Shown here piece after piece: positions 9,677 to 19,403 of a stretch of DNA of 64,000 nucleotides. The position numbers and the translations under genes were made by a program. The notes under the pieces were generated by a model. It did not search any database. It was given only the letters and a program-made list of their open reading frames with translations, and was not told the origin of the DNA. This stretch comes from Pyrinomonadaceae bacterium. GTDB taxonomy: Bacteria > Acidobacteriota > Blastocatellia > Pyrinomonadales > Pyrinomonadaceae. The stretch spans positions 558,001 to 622,000 of the forward strand of contig JAIBCB010000002.1 of assembly GCA_019694355.1 (NCBI GenBank), given 5' to 3'. How positions within the stretch are numbered: position 1 is the first letter of the stretch; each line of letters begins with the position of its first letter.

Positions 9677-10594
9677 ATGGCTTCAGTGGAAAAAGACGTG
9701 GTTATCATCGGCGGCGGCCCTGCCGGAATGGCAGCTTCGATCTGGTGTTCAGACCTTGGTTTGTCGAATATCGTTCTCGAAAGGGATGATTCGACGGGCG
9801 GCCAACTCAAGAAGATATTCCAACCGGTCAGGAACTATCCCGGGATCCGGGAGATCGATTCTCGCAAACTCGCGGATGAGTTTGCAGAACAGGCAAAGGC
9901 CTTGGGCGGTGACCTTCGCATCGATTCGAGTGCGGCCTCGATCGACCCGGAGGCTTTGCGAGTAGAACTCGCTTCGGGCGAATGGATCAAAGCAAAGGCG
10001 GTCGTGCTCGCGACCGGCGTGCGACGCCGAAGGCTCGATCTTCACGGCGAAACGGAACTTTCGGGCCTTCTTGAATCCGGTGCTAAACAGGCCGCGGAAA
10101 CCACGAACGCTCGCGTCGTGGTCGTTGGCGGCGGAGATGCAGCCTTTGAGAATGCGCTGATCCTCGCAAAATTTGCCTCGGAAGTAACGCTCGTCCATCA
10201 TTCGTCACATTTTCGTGCGAGAGCCGAATTCCTCGAACCTGTCCGCCAAAACCCGAAGGTCAAGATCATCGAGAATGCCGTTGTTACGGACCTTTTTGGC
10301 TCGGACGGGAAACTGCAAGCGGTCGGCTTGGAAGATCCGAGCGGCGTTCAGCGAATTGAAACGGACTTTTTGCTCGTTCGTACCGGTGTCATGCCGAATT
10401 CAGAACTTGTCGAAGGAATCGTGACGCGGGATGCAAAAGGCTATGTGATCATCGACGCAAATTGCGAGACGAGCGCGCCAATGATCTTCGCGATCGGCGA
10501 TGTTGCCGCTCCTTCTGCCCCGACGATAGCGACCGCGGTCGGTCATGCCGCAATATCAACAAAAGTGATCAGATCTCGGATCAGCCGGACTTGA
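9677..10594 (+). CDS. Thioredoxin-reductase-like FAD/NAD(P) oxidoreductase lacking CxxC
   Basis: A two-domain pyridine nucleotide-disulfide oxidoreductase fold of about 305 residues. It has the FAD motif VVIIGGGPAGMAA near the N-terminus, the second dinucleotide motif VVVVGGGDAAFENA in the middle, and the C-terminal FAD-binding IFAIGDVAA. The redox-active CxxC that thioredoxin reductase carries just before the second GGG motif is missing. That stretch reads SGLLESGAKQAAETTNAR and has no cysteine. The protein may be closer to ferredoxin-NADP reductase type 2 or a flavodoxin reductase. In-frame GTG (9662) and TTG (9671) starts lie upstream. The AAAAGG at 9655-9660 suits TTG 9671 or ATG 9677 but not GTG 9662. 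Confidence 0.85.
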   Translation: MASVEKDVVIIGGGPAGMAASIWCSDLGLSNIVLERDDSTGGQLKKIFQPVRNYPGIREIDSRKLADEFAEQAKALGGDLRIDSSAASIDPEALRVELASGEWIKAKAVVLATGVRRRRLDLHGETELSGLLESGAKQAAETTNARVVVVGGGDAAFENALILAKFASEVTLVHHSSHFRARAEFLEPVRQNPKVKIIENAVVTDLFGSDGKLQAVGLEDPSGVQRIETDFLLVRTGVMPNSELVEGIVTRDAKGYVIIDANCETSAPMIFAIGDVAAPSAPTIATAVGHAAISTKVIRSRISRT

Positions 10595-10602
10595 ATCGCG
10601 TT

Positions 10603-11262
10603 TTATCTGGCGGCAAATGCGTCTTCGCCGGTCGTCTGCATCAAATGTCTTGTATCGTTCAGCGCGAGAACGCGGATATTGCGGCGGCTGCGTATCTCGA
10701 ACCTATTGATCCCGCAGTTCGACGTGATCAGCCACGGAGTCGTCTTTGTTCCGCGATGGATCGCTCCCATCAAATGCAGCGTCAAATAGCAGATCACGCC
10801 CGTGTGCGAAAATATCGCGACGCGTCCGCCAATATGCGTGTTCAAGATACGCCAAAGCTCTTCTGTGCTTCGATGAAGTAACTCGCGGTAACTCTCGCCT
10901 TCTGTGATGACGTGGTTGAGATTGCGGTTCACGAGCGCGTAGAAATCTTCGGGATGAGCGGCCTTTGATTCGTCGAAGGTAAGGCCTTCGAGTACGCCGA
11001 CGTTTCGCTCGCGGAAAGCAGCCGTCGGGACAACGGGAACATCGATCAGACGCGAAAGCGGCTCCGCGGTCTGGACCGCACGAAGAAGATCGCTTGAAAA
11101 GATAGCGGTAATGCCTTCTTTTTGAAGGGCCTTTGCTGCAGAATCCGCCTGTCTAAGCCCAAGATCGGAAAGCGGCGTCGGGCTGTGGCCGCCAAAGCGG
11201 CCCTCGGCATTGCCGGCCGATTGTCCGTGTCGGATGAGGTAAAGGTGGGTTGTCCGGGCCAT
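10603..11262 (-). CDS. Histidine phosphatase family protein
   Basis: A phosphoglycerate-mutase-like phosphatase of 219 residues. The catalytic RHG motif is at the N-terminus (LYLIRHGQSAGNAEGRFGG), followed by TPLSDLGLRQA. The family glutamate lies in AFRERNVGVLEGL. The second catalytic histidine is in IFSHTGVICYLTLHLMG. This pattern fits the CobC/GpmB-type branch acting on small phosphoesters or sugar phosphates. No cobalamin genes are adjacent, so the substrate stays open. It converges on the flavoprotein gene with 8 bases between stops and lies 16 bases after the nucleotidyltransferase stop, probably in the same minus-strand transcript. Confidence 0.9.
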   Translation of the reverse strand: MARTTHLYLIRHGQSAGNAEGRFGGHSPTPLSDLGLRQADSAAKALQKEGITAIFSSDLLRAVQTAEPLSRLIDVPVVPTAAFRERNVGVLEGLTFDESKAAHPEDFYALVNRNLNHVITEGESYRELLHRSTEELWRILNTHIGGRVAIFSHTGVICYLTLHLMGAIHRGTKTTPWLITSNCGINRFEIRSRRNIRVLALNDTRHLMQTTGEDAFAAR

Positions 11263-11278
11263 ATGTATTCTGACTAAC

Positions 11279-12064
11279 TCAATTTAGCTTAGCGATCTGG
11301 GGCATCTCCAAAATTTCTCTGAAAAGGACATTCAATAATTCCGTTTGCGGTTTGTCGTCTTGTTTTTTGATAACGGTCGATTCCAATCTCTTGAGTTCAT
11401 TTTCGATGAATAGGCTGATCGGCTCTATTCTTGGCTCACGTTTCAATTCGTCCCCGCACCGCTTCCGAACGATCAATGAATCGATCTCTCTTCGCAGTTC
11501 CTGATCGGTTATTAACTCCTTTACGAGTTCCCCAAATTCCATCGGTACTATTGACCCTTTCGTTTCGATCCACTTTATAGCGAGGATTGGCCGCATTACA
11601 TAAAAATACTTCTTAACCGATACAACTTCGCCTTTAAGATACTCACGAAAATTGTTGCGAGCCATATTTAGATAATGGTAGATACACGCTGTCGGCGAAT
11701 AACAGAGCGGCATCAATGAGAGGAACTTATCGGTAATCTCTGCGTCACGTAAATAGATGATCGGTGAACTAAACCACTCTAATAACGGCGGGTTAGATTT
11801 CCTTAACAGGCCGAGAGCTTTTCGTAGATCCCAACCGCTAATATCCAACTTGTCCGAGATCGGGACCTCGATCACATCGCGTTTAATATCAACATCGATC
11901 GAGAGATACCACTCTTTCGGGCGAACATAAACAAAGCGCACATCATAGTCGCTATTCGCAGAAGGGAAACCCCACGCTCGGCTGCCGGATTCGCAAGCAT
12001 AAAAAATATGAACATTTTCTTTCTTTTGAATCTCTAGCAATTTGTCGCCAATAACGTCTATCAC
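11279..12064 (-). CDS. Predicted nucleotidyltransferase (YcgL/COG3541-like)
   Basis: A 261-residue protein with a minimal nucleotidyltransferase core. The motif is [20 protein letters not shown], with the paired acidic residues DYD, followed by [13 protein letters not shown]. The rest is helical and charged. It resembles the predicted nucleotidyltransferases of COG3541, whose substrate is unknown to me. The start overlaps the prfA stop by four bases (ATGA), so translation is coupled to release factor 1. The DNA looks clearly more AT-rich than its neighbours and sits where prmC often follows prfA. This suggests a later insertion into a conserved translation cluster. Confidence 0.8.
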   Translation of the reverse strand: MIDVIGDKLLEIQKKENVHIFYACESGSRAWGFPSANSDYDVRFVYVRPKEWYLSIDVDIKRDVIEVPISDKLDISGWDLRKALGLLRKSNPPLLEWFSSPIIYLRDAEITDKFLSLMPLCYSPTACIYHYLNMARNNFREYLKGEVVSVKKYFYVMRPILAIKWIETKGSIVPMEFGELVKELITDQELRREIDSLIVRKRCGDELKREPRIEPISLFIENELKRLESTVIKKQDDKPQTELLNVLFREILEMPQIAKLN

Positions 12065-13137
12065 GCTGCAATTGCCTCGGCCTGGAGTTTTTCGGTCTGA
12101 TAGTGTGTTCGCAAGGCGTCAATGAACTCGTCGATCTGGCCCTCCATCACGAGGTCAAGCTGATGGACGGTCATACCGATACGATGATCCGTAACACGAT
12201 TCTCCTTGAAATTATACGTGCGGATCTTCTCGGAGCGATCGCCTGACCCGACCATTGACTTGCGTTCGGCGGACAACGCATCGTGCTGTTTCTGTTCTTC
12301 GATCTCCTGCAGGCGTGCACGGAGCACGCGCATCGCCTTTTCACGATTCTTTATCTGCGACTTTTCGTCCTGCATCGAAACGACAACGCCGGTCGGGAGA
12401 TGTGTGATCCGAACTGCGGAATACGTCGTATTCACGGACTGGCCGCCCGGCCCCGATGAGCAGAATGTATCGATGCGAAGGTCGTTCTGATTGATCTGAA
12501 CATCGACCTCTTCGGCTTCCGGAAGGACCGCGACGGTGATCGCCGATGTATGGATGCGGCCTTGAGTTTCGGTCTGCGGAACGCGCTGTACGCGATGGAC
12601 GCCGCTCTCAAAACGCATTTTTGAATAAACGTTGTCGCCCTCGATCATCGCGACGGCTTCCTTGATGCCGCCGACGCCCGTGTCGGACGCTTCCATGATC
12701 TCCATTTTCCAGCCTTGTCGCTCGGCGTACCGTGCGTACATACGCAGGATCTCCGCGGCAAAGAGAGTCGCCTCGTCGCCGCCCGTTCCCGCACGAATTT
12801 CGAGAATGACGTTCTTCTCATCGTTCGGATCTTTTGGAAGCAAGAGGACCTTGAGGGCTTCTTCGGCGGTTTCGAGACGTACTTCAAGGTCGGCGGCCTC
12901 AAGGGCAGCCATCTCGCGCATCTCGTCGTCATCGGCGATCTGTTCGAGGTCTCGTGCGCCTTCGAGGTCGGAGCGCATCTTCTTGACCTCGCGATATTTT
13001 TCGACGATCTCGCCAAGTGAACGATGCTGCTTCATCGTCTTCGCATAGACCTTCATATCGGCCATTATCTCGGGCGACGAGATCTGAGCGGTCAGTTCCT
13101 CGTAGTTCTTTTCGATCTGTTCGAGTTTGTCAAACAT
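12061..13137 (-). CDS. prfA: Peptide chain release factor 1
   Basis: RF1 reads UAA and UAG and triggers peptidyl-tRNA hydrolysis. From the chosen ATG the protein has 358 residues. It has the codon-recognition motif P-x-T at 187-189 ([12 protein letters not shown]), which marks RF1 rather than RF2, and the catalytic GGQ at 231-233 in [10 protein letters not shown]. The MFDKLEQ start matches family N-termini. An in-frame GTG at 13164 would add nine residues and has a better-placed GGAAAG upstream, so a longer form is possible. It lies downstream of the DUF1385 gene and upstream of the nucleotidyltransferase. prmC, which methylates the GGQ glutamine, is not next to it. Confidence 0.96.
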   Translation of the reverse strand: MFDKLEQIEKNYEELTAQISSPEIMADMKVYAKTMKQHRSLGEIVEKYREVKKMRSDLEGARDLEQIADDDEMREMAALEAADLEVRLETAEEALKVLLLPKDPNDEKNVILEIRAGTGGDEATLFAAEILRMYARYAERQGWKMEIMEASDTGVGGIKEAVAMIEGDNVYSKMRFESGVHRVQRVPQTETQGRIHTSAITVAVLPEAEEVDVQINQNDLRIDTFCSSGPGGQSVNTTYSAVRITHLPTGVVVSMQDEKSQIKNREKAMRVLRARLQEIEEQKQHDALSAERKSMVGSGDRSEKIRTYNFKENRVTDHRIGMTVHQLDLVMEGQIDEFIDALRTHYQTEKLQAEAIAA

Positions 13138-13193
13138 AACAATACTTGCGACGGAGAGCGGCACGAAGCCAAGACTTTCCGAGGCTAAAAAAT

Positions 13194-14324
13194 TTACGCG
13201 GTCTCCGGTTCGAGCTTTAAAGATTCCTCAAGTGCGCGGATCGCGACCTCGAGCTGTTCATTGTCCGGTTCCTGCGTCGTGATGTTCTGCAGCCAAAGGC
13301 CTGGAAGCGTCATTATCTTAAAGGTGGCCCCCGACTCTTTTTTGGCGGCGTAGCGGATGACCTCGTACGAGAGGCCTGCGACGAGCGGCATCAGCGCGAT
13401 CCTGACAACAAGGTTCATCCAAAATGCGTCAAATTTGATGACCGAGAACAGGACGATCGCGATCAGCATAACGACCATCAGGAACGATGTGCCGCAACGC
13501 GGATGCTGTCGCCGTTGCGTCGCTGCGTTCTCAGGGATCAAGGCGAGGCCTTTCTCCCACGTAAAGACCGTTTTGTGCTCGGCTCCGTGATATTCAAAGA
13601 CCCGCCGAATGTCTTTTATCCACGACATCGTCAAGATCATCGTCACGAAAAAGATCATTCGCACGATGCCGTCGATCAGGTTAAAGGCAAGCCATGAGTG
13701 CGGCTTGATCTCCCAGATATATGCTTTGATCGTGGTCCACCAGCTTGCGTCTGCCGTCAGGAGCGGCGCATCCGCCCAGCCTAAGGCTATGAACAGGATG
13801 TTCGTCAAAAGGAGCGGTGCGGCGATGAACAAAAGTACGTTAAAAAGCAGTGCAAAGGCGATCGATCCGACGGCGCTTGCCGATGACGCGGCCTTTTTTC
13901 CTTTCGACTGCGTTTTTTCGGGCAACACGACCTTTGCCGGAGCTTTGGTGAACAAATCATCGGTTGTGCCGGTCGCAAGCGCAGGTTCGAGTTCGCCGGC
14001 CGCGACCTTTTCGGTCTGCGTCTCCTCGTGATCTTCTTCCCAGACCTTTGCAGAGAAATTCAACGCCTTTACGCCGAGCGCCATTGATTGGATGAGCGTT
14101 GCTCCGCCGCGAAGCACCGGGAACTTGAGCCATGAGTATTTATCGCTCCAACGAGGTAGTACTTCAGCGGTCGTCGTGATCGAGCCGTCCTTTCGGCGGC
14201 ATGCGATCGCATAGGCCGACGGAGTGCGCATCATCACGCCTTCCATTACGGCCTGGCCACCGACGATGAGGTCGCGCTCCACCGCGAAGATCGAGTGCAG
14301 TAATTTAAAGGTCTTCTTGCCCAT
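13194..14324 (-). CDS. DUF1385 membrane protein (YqhQ-like)
   Basis: A 376-residue integral membrane protein of the DUF1385 family. The signature [15 protein letters not shown] lies near residue 20 and is followed by [12 protein letters not shown] variable charged insert (about 105-150, rich in Lys, Ala and Thr) precedes several membrane segments (for example [19 protein letters not shown]). The family motif [10 protein letters not shown] is followed by HPRCGTSFL. The molecular role is unknown. The family is often found between rpmE and prfA, and that order is kept here apart from the DUF421 gene. It precedes prfA by about 57 bases and is likely in the same transcript. Confidence 0.93.
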   Translation of the reverse strand: MGKKTFKLLHSIFAVERDLIVGGQAVMEGVMMRTPSAYAIACRRKDGSITTTAEVLPRWSDKYSWLKFPVLRGGATLIQSMALGVKALNFSAKVWEEDHEETQTEKVAAGELEPALATGTTDDLFTKAPAKVVLPEKTQSKGKKAASSASAVGSIAFALLFNVLLFIAAPLLLTNILFIALGWADAPLLTADASWWTTIKAYIWEIKPHSWLAFNLIDGIVRMIFFVTMILTMSWIKDIRRVFEYHGAEHKTVFTWEKGLALIPENAATQRRQHPRCGTSFLMVVMLIAIVLFSVIKFDAFWMNLVVRIALMPLVAGLSYEVIRYAAKKESGATFKIMTLPGLWLQNITTQEPDNEQLEVAIRALEESLKLEPETA

Positions 14325-14355
14325 ATCTACTGGATAATTGACGATAAATGGCCCG

Positions 14356-14871
14356 TCATCCGTTGCCTTTTTCTTTGTCCGGTGAACGCTCGCTCGCGAG
14401 AATGAAGCTGAAGTGGCCTGTACTCTCCAGGTAGCACTGCTTTACCGTCTTTTCGCTCTCGAGCCCGTGTTCACGGAGATAACCGAGCATATCTTCCTCG
14501 GTCAAAAACTCCTGCCGCATGTTCTTGTCAATGAACTTTCCGTTTTCGATCAGCAAGAGCGGCGACGGCTCAAGAAACCTTCTCGCAAACGTTGACTTGA
14601 ACCCGAGCCAATCAAAGAACACGTCCCAAACGACGATCGTAACGATCAGTATCAGAGCTTCGGTGACCGAGTGCGTCTCGCCGGCCATGCCGTTCTGGGC
14701 CGCGTCGGCGATAACGACGATGACGAGCAGGTCGCCGATGCCGATCGCACCGGCCTGCCGTCGGAACAGCCTCAGAATGAAATACATTCCGAGGTACATT
14801 ATCGAGCCGCGAATAACGACCTCCAGGATCGATTCTGTCGGCATTAGCATCGAGTTCCAGTCGATCGCCAT
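14356..14871 (-). CDS. DUF421 (YetF-like) membrane protein
   Basis: A 171-residue protein. Three N-terminal membrane segments are visible ([47 protein letters not shown]). The cytosolic DUF421 domain follows, with [17 protein letters not shown] and [14 protein letters not shown]. The length is typical of short YetF-type proteins, whose function is not established. It lies between the rpmE and DUF1385 genes on the same strand, 31 bases before the latter. Confidence 0.9.
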   Translation of the reverse strand: MAIDWNSMLMPTESILEVVIRGSIMYLGMYFILRLFRRQAGAIGIGDLLVIVVIADAAQNGMAGETHSVTEALILIVTIVVWDVFFDWLGFKSTFARRFLEPSPLLLIENGKFIDKNMRQEFLTEEDMLGYLREHGLESEKTVKQCYLESTGHFSFILASERSPDKEKGNG

Positions 14872-15043
14872 CGCGTTAACTTAGATAAAATGAAGAACGC
14901 CGCCTTGATTCTTGGCCTTTTCCTACGGTGTTTGCCCTTTTTTCAAGAAAAACGAGCGAACCAAAGGACGTCGGCGCCTCAAGGACGGCGTCAAAAAGTT
15001 AAACAGCTAATAGTTGTAAGTTGTGATCTGCAAGATCGCCTTC

Positions 15044-15268
15044 TTACTTGGCAGCTTCGGCTGCGGCACCACGCTGATAGCGCTTGTTGAATCGATCGAC
15101 GCGTCCGGCCGTATCGACGAGCTTCTGCTTGCCCGTAAAGAACGGATGACAGTCCGAACAAATTTCCACATGAAGGTCTTCGCCCAGCGTCGAACGCGTT
15201 TTGAACGTGTGTCCACAGGCACAGACCACCGAGATCTCGTTGTATGACGGATGAATTTCTGGTTTCAT
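15044..15268 (-). CDS. rpmE: 50S ribosomal protein L31
   Basis: A 74-residue L31 beginning [19 protein letters not shown]. It is the zinc-binding (C+) form, with CAC in the first pair and CSDC in the second, followed by [20 protein letters not shown]. The start is set by family alignment and by AAGGA about 8 bases before the ATG at 15268. The reading frame extends further upstream but that extension is not part of L31. It heads the minus-strand group rpmE, DUF421, DUF1385, prfA. Confidence 0.97.
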   Translation of the reverse strand: MKPEIHPSYNEISVVCACGHTFKTRSTLGEDLHVEICSDCHPFFTGKQKLVDTAGRVDRFNKRYQRGAAAEAAK

Positions 15269-15822
15269 AGTTCCTTTTCCTTCGCCGAATATAGGCGATG
15301 CGCAAGGGTATAAGCGCAAACTAGCAATTTTACGGATGACCCCGCGAAAAGTCAACTTTGCGGCGACGCTATGCTGTTGACATTGTAATGTCAGAACCGG
15401 GAGCGATAGCGACCGGATTCCGCATTTTACCGTCGCCCGGTCGGCCCCCTGATCCGCGTTCAAAATGTTCCCATCATACGGGTCGGTCAGAGTTTTCAAA
15501 GAAAAGATCCATATTGCATATCATGTGTGATACAATGTCGTAGGCGTGCGACATTCGCGTTGGGTCGTGTCCGCTCGCTTTTTGACCAAAATAGATAGCC
15601 CGGAATTCGGAGTACGCGACGACGTAAGAAATGTTTTTGTGAAATTTGCGTTTTTGACCGTTTGTAGCCGACTAAGTGTAATGGTGACAAGAGTTAAGTG
15701 TCCACTGATCGCTGAGTGGACAGCGAGTGGACAAGAGTGGACAAATGGACAAAATGTAGCTCCGGCCCGCTTCGGCTCGACGTGGTTTAAAAAACTCGAA
15801 CATCCTTTATAATCAAGAAATT
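15269..15822. other. Intergenic region between rpmE and VOC gene
   Basis: 554 bases with no convincing gene. It must carry the rpmE promoter on the minus strand and the promoter of the VOC gene on the plus strand. The notable content is a cluster of short AGTGGACA repeats at 15699-15751. An open frame at 15546-15812 overlaps this cluster, lacks a ribosome-binding site and shows no family resemblance. Confidence 0.5.
15699..15751. repeat. Phased cluster of GTGGACA repeats
   Basis: AGTGGACA occurs at 15715-15722, 15726-15733 and 15736-15743, followed by ATGGACA at 15745-15751. One inverted copy, TGTCCACT, lies at 15699-15706. Start-to-start spacing is 11 and 10 bases, about one helical turn. 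The site is roughly 70-125 bases upstream of the VOC gene and could be a regulator-binding array. Confidence 0.45.
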
Positions 15823-16236
15823 ATGAAGAATCTCTTTCATCTTGCGTTTCCGGTCAGCGACCTTGACGCTGCACGCGAGTTTTACGGCAATGTCCTTGGC
15901 TGTCCGGAGGGCAGAAGCTCGGAAAACTGGATCGATTTTGACCTTTTCGGGCATCAGGTCGTCGCACATCTCGCTCCGGGGAGCGGTTCGACCTCGTCAA
16001 ATGCCGTTGACAGCGATGATGTTCCGGTGCCGCACTTCGGCATCGTCTTGCCGATGGCAGAATGGAAGGCCCTTGCCGACAGATTGAGAGCGGGCGGCGT
16101 GAAATTCGTTATCGAACCGAAGATCCGTTTCGAGGGCCAGGTTGGCGAACAGGCGACGATGTTCTTCCTCGATCCGAGCGGCAATGCTCTCGAATTCAAG
16201 GGCTTCAGCGACTTTTCACAAGTGTTTGCAAAGTAA
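15823..16236 (+). CDS. VOC family (glyoxalase-like) protein
   Basis: A vicinal-oxygen-chelate protein of 137 residues with two babbab modules. It begins [20 protein letters not shown], where His marks the first metal site, and has FGHQVVAHL after strand 3. The second module is [18 protein letters not shown], ending in [15 protein letters not shown], where the terminal Glu is the usual metal ligand. It could be a dioxygenase-like or resistance-type enzyme; the substrate cannot be read. It stands 12 bases upstream of the polysaccharide deacetylase gene. Confidence 0.9.
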   Translation: MKNLFHLAFPVSDLDAAREFYGNVLGCPEGRSSENWIDFDLFGHQVVAHLAPGSGSTSSNAVDSDDVPVPHFGIVLPMAEWKALADRLRAGGVKFVIEPKIRFEGQVGEQATMFFLDPSGNALEFKGFSDFSQVFAK

Positions 16237-16248
16237 TTCGAAATTCCA

Positions 16249-17193
16249 ATGATCATTAGAATCAGCATTTTTCTTATTGTTTTGTTTTCGTCAGTTTGTG
16301 CGGTATTTGCACAGGAGCGTAGTGTTGCGATCACGATCGATGACCTTCCGGTCGTTTCAACCAGGAAAGATCTTGCAAATCGACGAAAGATAACAAAAAA
16401 GCTAATGAACCATATCGCCAAAGCAAAAGTTCCGGTGATCGGGTTCGTAAATGAAAATAAGCTTTACAGCAACGGTGAGCGGGATCAAGAGCAAATTGAC
16501 CTTCTGCGAAGGTGGACGACGGCCGGCTTGGAGCTTGGAAATCACACCTATTCGCACATCAGTCTGCACTCAAAAGGGCTCGAAGAATATGAGGCCGACC
16601 TGATAAAGGGCGAAACGATTACGGCCGAATTATTGGCTGAGAAGGGGAAGAAGCTTCGATTTTTCAGGCACCCGTATCTGATGACCGGCCTGACACCGGA
16701 TGTCAAAACCGGTCTTGCCAAGTTTCTCGATGGAAGAGGTTATACAGTTGCTCCAATTACATTCGATAATGCGGACTACATTTTTTCGGCGGCGTATGAC
16801 AAAGCGTTCGACAGCGGCGATCGCAAATTGATGAAGAAGGTTGCAGCGGCCTATGTGCCTTATATGGAGGCAAAACTCGATTATTGGGAACGCCAGTCTC
16901 TGAAGCTTTTCGGGCGTGAGGTCGCCCAGACGATGCTGATCCACGCGAACTTTATTAACTCGGACTATTTGGACGATCTGATCGGGATGCTGCGTCGCCG
17001 GGGATACAAGTTCGTCGATCTGGAAGCGGCCCTTAAAGATGAAGCGTATAGCACGCCGGAAACGTACCTTGGTCGGGCCGGCATTTCGTGGCTTCATCGC
17101 TGGGCATTGACAAGAGGTAGCGAGTTTGTCCTTCCGGACGAGCCGCATGTCCCTGAATTTGTAATGAAAGCATCGGGCTTCGATTCAGAATAG
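16249..17193 (+). CDS. Polysaccharide deacetylase family protein
   Basis: A secreted carbohydrate esterase family 4-like protein of 314 residues. A signal peptide covers about 1-20 (IFLIVLFSSVCAVFAQ). The NodB-type motif 1 is present as AITIDDLPV with the catalytic and metal-binding Asp pair. Motif 2 is H-x3-H in GNHTYSHIS, and a later motif reads FFRHPYLMTG. Likely substrates are N-acetylated glycans such as peptidoglycan or chitin oligomers, but this is not decided by the sequence. The C-terminal extension after about residue 230 is helical. The next gene begins 6 bases later. Confidence 0.88.
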   Translation: MIIRISIFLIVLFSSVCAVFAQERSVAITIDDLPVVSTRKDLANRRKITKKLMNHIAKAKVPVIGFVNENKLYSNGERDQEQIDLLRRWTTAGLELGNHTYSHISLHSKGLEEYEADLIKGETITAELLAEKGKKLRFFRHPYLMTGLTPDVKTGLAKFLDGRGYTVAPITFDNADYIFSAAYDKAFDSGDRKLMKKVAAAYVPYMEAKLDYWERQSLKLFGREVAQTMLIHANFINSDYLDDLIGMLRRRGYKFVDLEAALKDEAYSTPETYLGRAGISWLHRWALTRGSEFVLPDEPHVPEFVMKASGFDSE

Positions 17194-17199
17194 AAGTAG

Positions 17200-18378
17200 G
17201 TGAGGTCAGCGAAAATAGTCATCATCGGCGGCGGTGTCGTTGGAGCGAGCACTGCATACCACTTGGCGACGCGTGGTGAGAGCGACGTTGTTGTCCTGGA
17301 GCGCGGAGAGATGCAGGGAACCGGCTCGACCGGGCGTGCGACCGGCGGCGTGCGTGAACAGTTCGGAACAGAGATAAATATAAGGATGTCGATGTATTCG
17401 ATCGACTTCTTTGAGCATTGTGAGTTTAGGACGGGCTACGACCCGAAAGGGTATCTTTTCTTTGCGACCGATAAGGCCGTCTTCGAACAGCTAAAGAGGA
17501 ACGCCGCGAAGCAGGCTGAAACAGGTGTTCGAGGCGTTGAGATCCTTGGTCGCGATGAGATCGAACGGCGAGTGCCGGCGATGAATTGCGATGATATTGT
17601 TGGCGGAACATTCGGCGTTCGAGACGGCTTTATCGATCCGGTGGCCGTAATGCACGGTTTTTCTAAAGCAGCCGTCGAACGCGGTGCGAAGATCGAGCTG
17701 GGCTGCGAAGCGACAAAGATCAACGTCGCGAACGGCCGTGTCGAAAGTGTCTCGACCGGCGATGGTGAGGTCGGCTGCGACGCGGTTGTCGTATGCACGG
17801 GTGCATGGACGCGCGAACTTGCGGCGACAGCAGGCATTGATGTGCCGATCGAACCGCTTCGGCGGCAGATCGTTTGGGCGAGATGTGAAAATGAGATCCC
17901 GTCTTCGCTCCCAATGGTCATTGACGCAGGAAGCGGATTTCACTTTCGGCCGGCTGTCGATTTTTGGGAGCCAAGCGATAGCGTTGTGGGAAATCGCGAC
18001 ATCCTCTTTGCTTTTCCCGACCGTGAAGAGTCGCCGTCGTTCAACACGCAGTTCGACGCGGCGTTCTCGGATAAGGTTTATGAACTTGCACGTCATCGTG
18101 CGAGGTTCCTTTTTGAATCGAGACCGATCGTCGAAAAATGCCGTGCCGGACTCTACGAGAATACGCCCGACCACCATGCGATCATCGGCGGGTGCGGCGT
18201 TGAAGGGCTTTACTTTGCGTCAGGCTTCAGCGGACACGGCGTGATGCATTCGCCCGCTTCGGGGCGTGCGATCGCGGAGATCGTTCTGGACGGAAACGCG
18301 TCGTTCCTCGACGTTTCTTGTCTTTCGCTTGAGCGATTCGAGCGTGGCGACTTATTGACCGAGACCGGCTATATTTAG
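17200..18378 (+). CDS. FAD-dependent oxidoreductase (D-amino-acid/sarcosine oxidase-like)
   Basis: A DAO-fold flavoenzyme of 392 residues. It has the N-terminal dinucleotide motif KIVIIGGGVVGASTAYHLA, the substrate-loop region GSTGRATGGVREQFG, and the C-terminal GLYFASGFSGHGVMHSPASG. The family oxidises secondary or primary amines of small amino acids (sarcosine, glycine, proline) and passes electrons to oxygen or a quinone. Start is GTG at 17200, 6 bases after the deacetylase stop. A histone-deacetylase-like gene follows at 12 bases, so these genes are probably one transcript. Confidence 0.88.
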   Translation: MRSAKIVIIGGGVVGASTAYHLATRGESDVVVLERGEMQGTGSTGRATGGVREQFGTEINIRMSMYSIDFFEHCEFRTGYDPKGYLFFATDKAVFEQLKRNAAKQAETGVRGVEILGRDEIERRVPAMNCDDIVGGTFGVRDGFIDPVAVMHGFSKAAVERGAKIELGCEATKINVANGRVESVSTGDGEVGCDAVVVCTGAWTRELAATAGIDVPIEPLRRQIVWARCENEIPSSLPMVIDAGSGFHFRPAVDFWEPSDSVVGNRDILFAFPDREESPSFNTQFDAAFSDKVYELARHRARFLFESRPIVEKCRAGLYENTPDHHAIIGGCGVEGLYFASGFSGHGVMHSPASGRAIAEIVLDGNASFLDVSCLSLERFERGDLLTETGYI

Positions 18379-18390
18379 CTTGAGCATTCA

Positions 18391-19332
18391 ATGAGAACAG
18401 CATTCATCCACCATCCGATCTACGAGAAACACGACACCGGGCCTGGGCATCCTGAAACTGCGGCACGCTATCGCGTGATAATGGACTCCGTTTCCGGCGA
18501 TACGGCGTTGTGGGACCAACTTGCCGAGATAACGCCAGAAAAGGCGAGCCAAGGCCTGATCCAGGCGGCGCACACTCGCGAACATTTTCGAAGGGTCGAG
18601 AGTGCGATCGAGAATGGCGAAGGTATGTTGGATGCGGACACGGTCGTCTCGATGAGATCGTTCGATGCTGCGCTATTCGCTGCCGGCGGAGCCTGTCGTG
18701 CCGTCGATGCCGTGATGAACGGCGAAGGGAAAAATGCGTTCGTCAACGTGCGTCCGCCCGGACATCATGCTACCGCCCAAAAGGCGATGGGCTTTTGTCT
18801 TTTCAATAACGTCGCGGTCGCTGCGCGATATGCGCAGAACGCGTATAAGCAGATCGAACGCGTTGCCGTGATCGATTGGGACGTGCACCACGGCAACGGC
18901 ACGCAAGGGATCTTTTATGACGATCCGTCGGCCTTTTTCTTTTCGATGCATCAGTATCCGTGGTATCCGGGAACCGGCAGCCGAGGCGAGACAGGCGTTG
19001 GCCGCGGACTTGGGACGACGCTGAACATTCCCCTGAAAGCCTCGACGAACGCGAGAGATCAAAGGGGTGCGTTCGAAGCGGCGATCGATGAGATCCGAGG
19101 AAAGGTCGTGCCCGATCTGATCTTTATTTCGGCAGGATTTGATGCACATCTGCTCGATCCACTCGGACAGCTTCAACTCGAAGATAGAGACTTTGCAGCG
19201 ATGACGAACGTCGTGAAGGATTGGGCCGATGAGGCGTGTGATGGCCGCATTGTCTCGGTGCTCGAAGGCGGTTACGATCTCGAAAGTTTGGGTGGAACGG
19301 TCGCGGCACACGTTGCGGAGTTGGCACGATAA
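18391..19332 (+). CDS. Histone-deacetylase-like amidohydrolase
   Basis: A class II HDAC/acetoin-utilisation-type zinc hydrolase of 313 residues. Seen are RPPGHHATAQKAMGFCLFNN with the catalytic His pair, DWDVHHGNGTQGIFY with zinc-binding Asp and His, and SAGFDAHLLDPLGQL with the second zinc Asp. It begins with HPIYEKHDTGPGHPE, typical of the family. Bacterial members deacetylate acetylpolyamines or acetyl-lysine proteins. The gene continues the plus-strand run of metabolic genes. Confidence 0.93.
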   Translation: MRTAFIHHPIYEKHDTGPGHPETAARYRVIMDSVSGDTALWDQLAEITPEKASQGLIQAAHTREHFRRVESAIENGEGMLDADTVVSMRSFDAALFAAGGACRAVDAVMNGEGKNAFVNVRPPGHHATAQKAMGFCLFNNVAVAARYAQNAYKQIERVAVIDWDVHHGNGTQGIFYDDPSAFFFSMHQYPWYPGTGSRGETGVGRGLGTTLNIPLKASTNARDQRGAFEAAIDEIRGKVVPDLIFISAGFDAHLLDPLGQLQLEDRDFAAMTNVVKDWADEACDGRIVSVLEGGYDLESLGGTVAAHVAELAR

Positions 19333-19403
19333 CCATTGCGTTGCGGTTTGTGATAGAATCTTTTCCACAGCCGACAACTATCGACTTGGGGGGGAGGTTA
19401 GCG

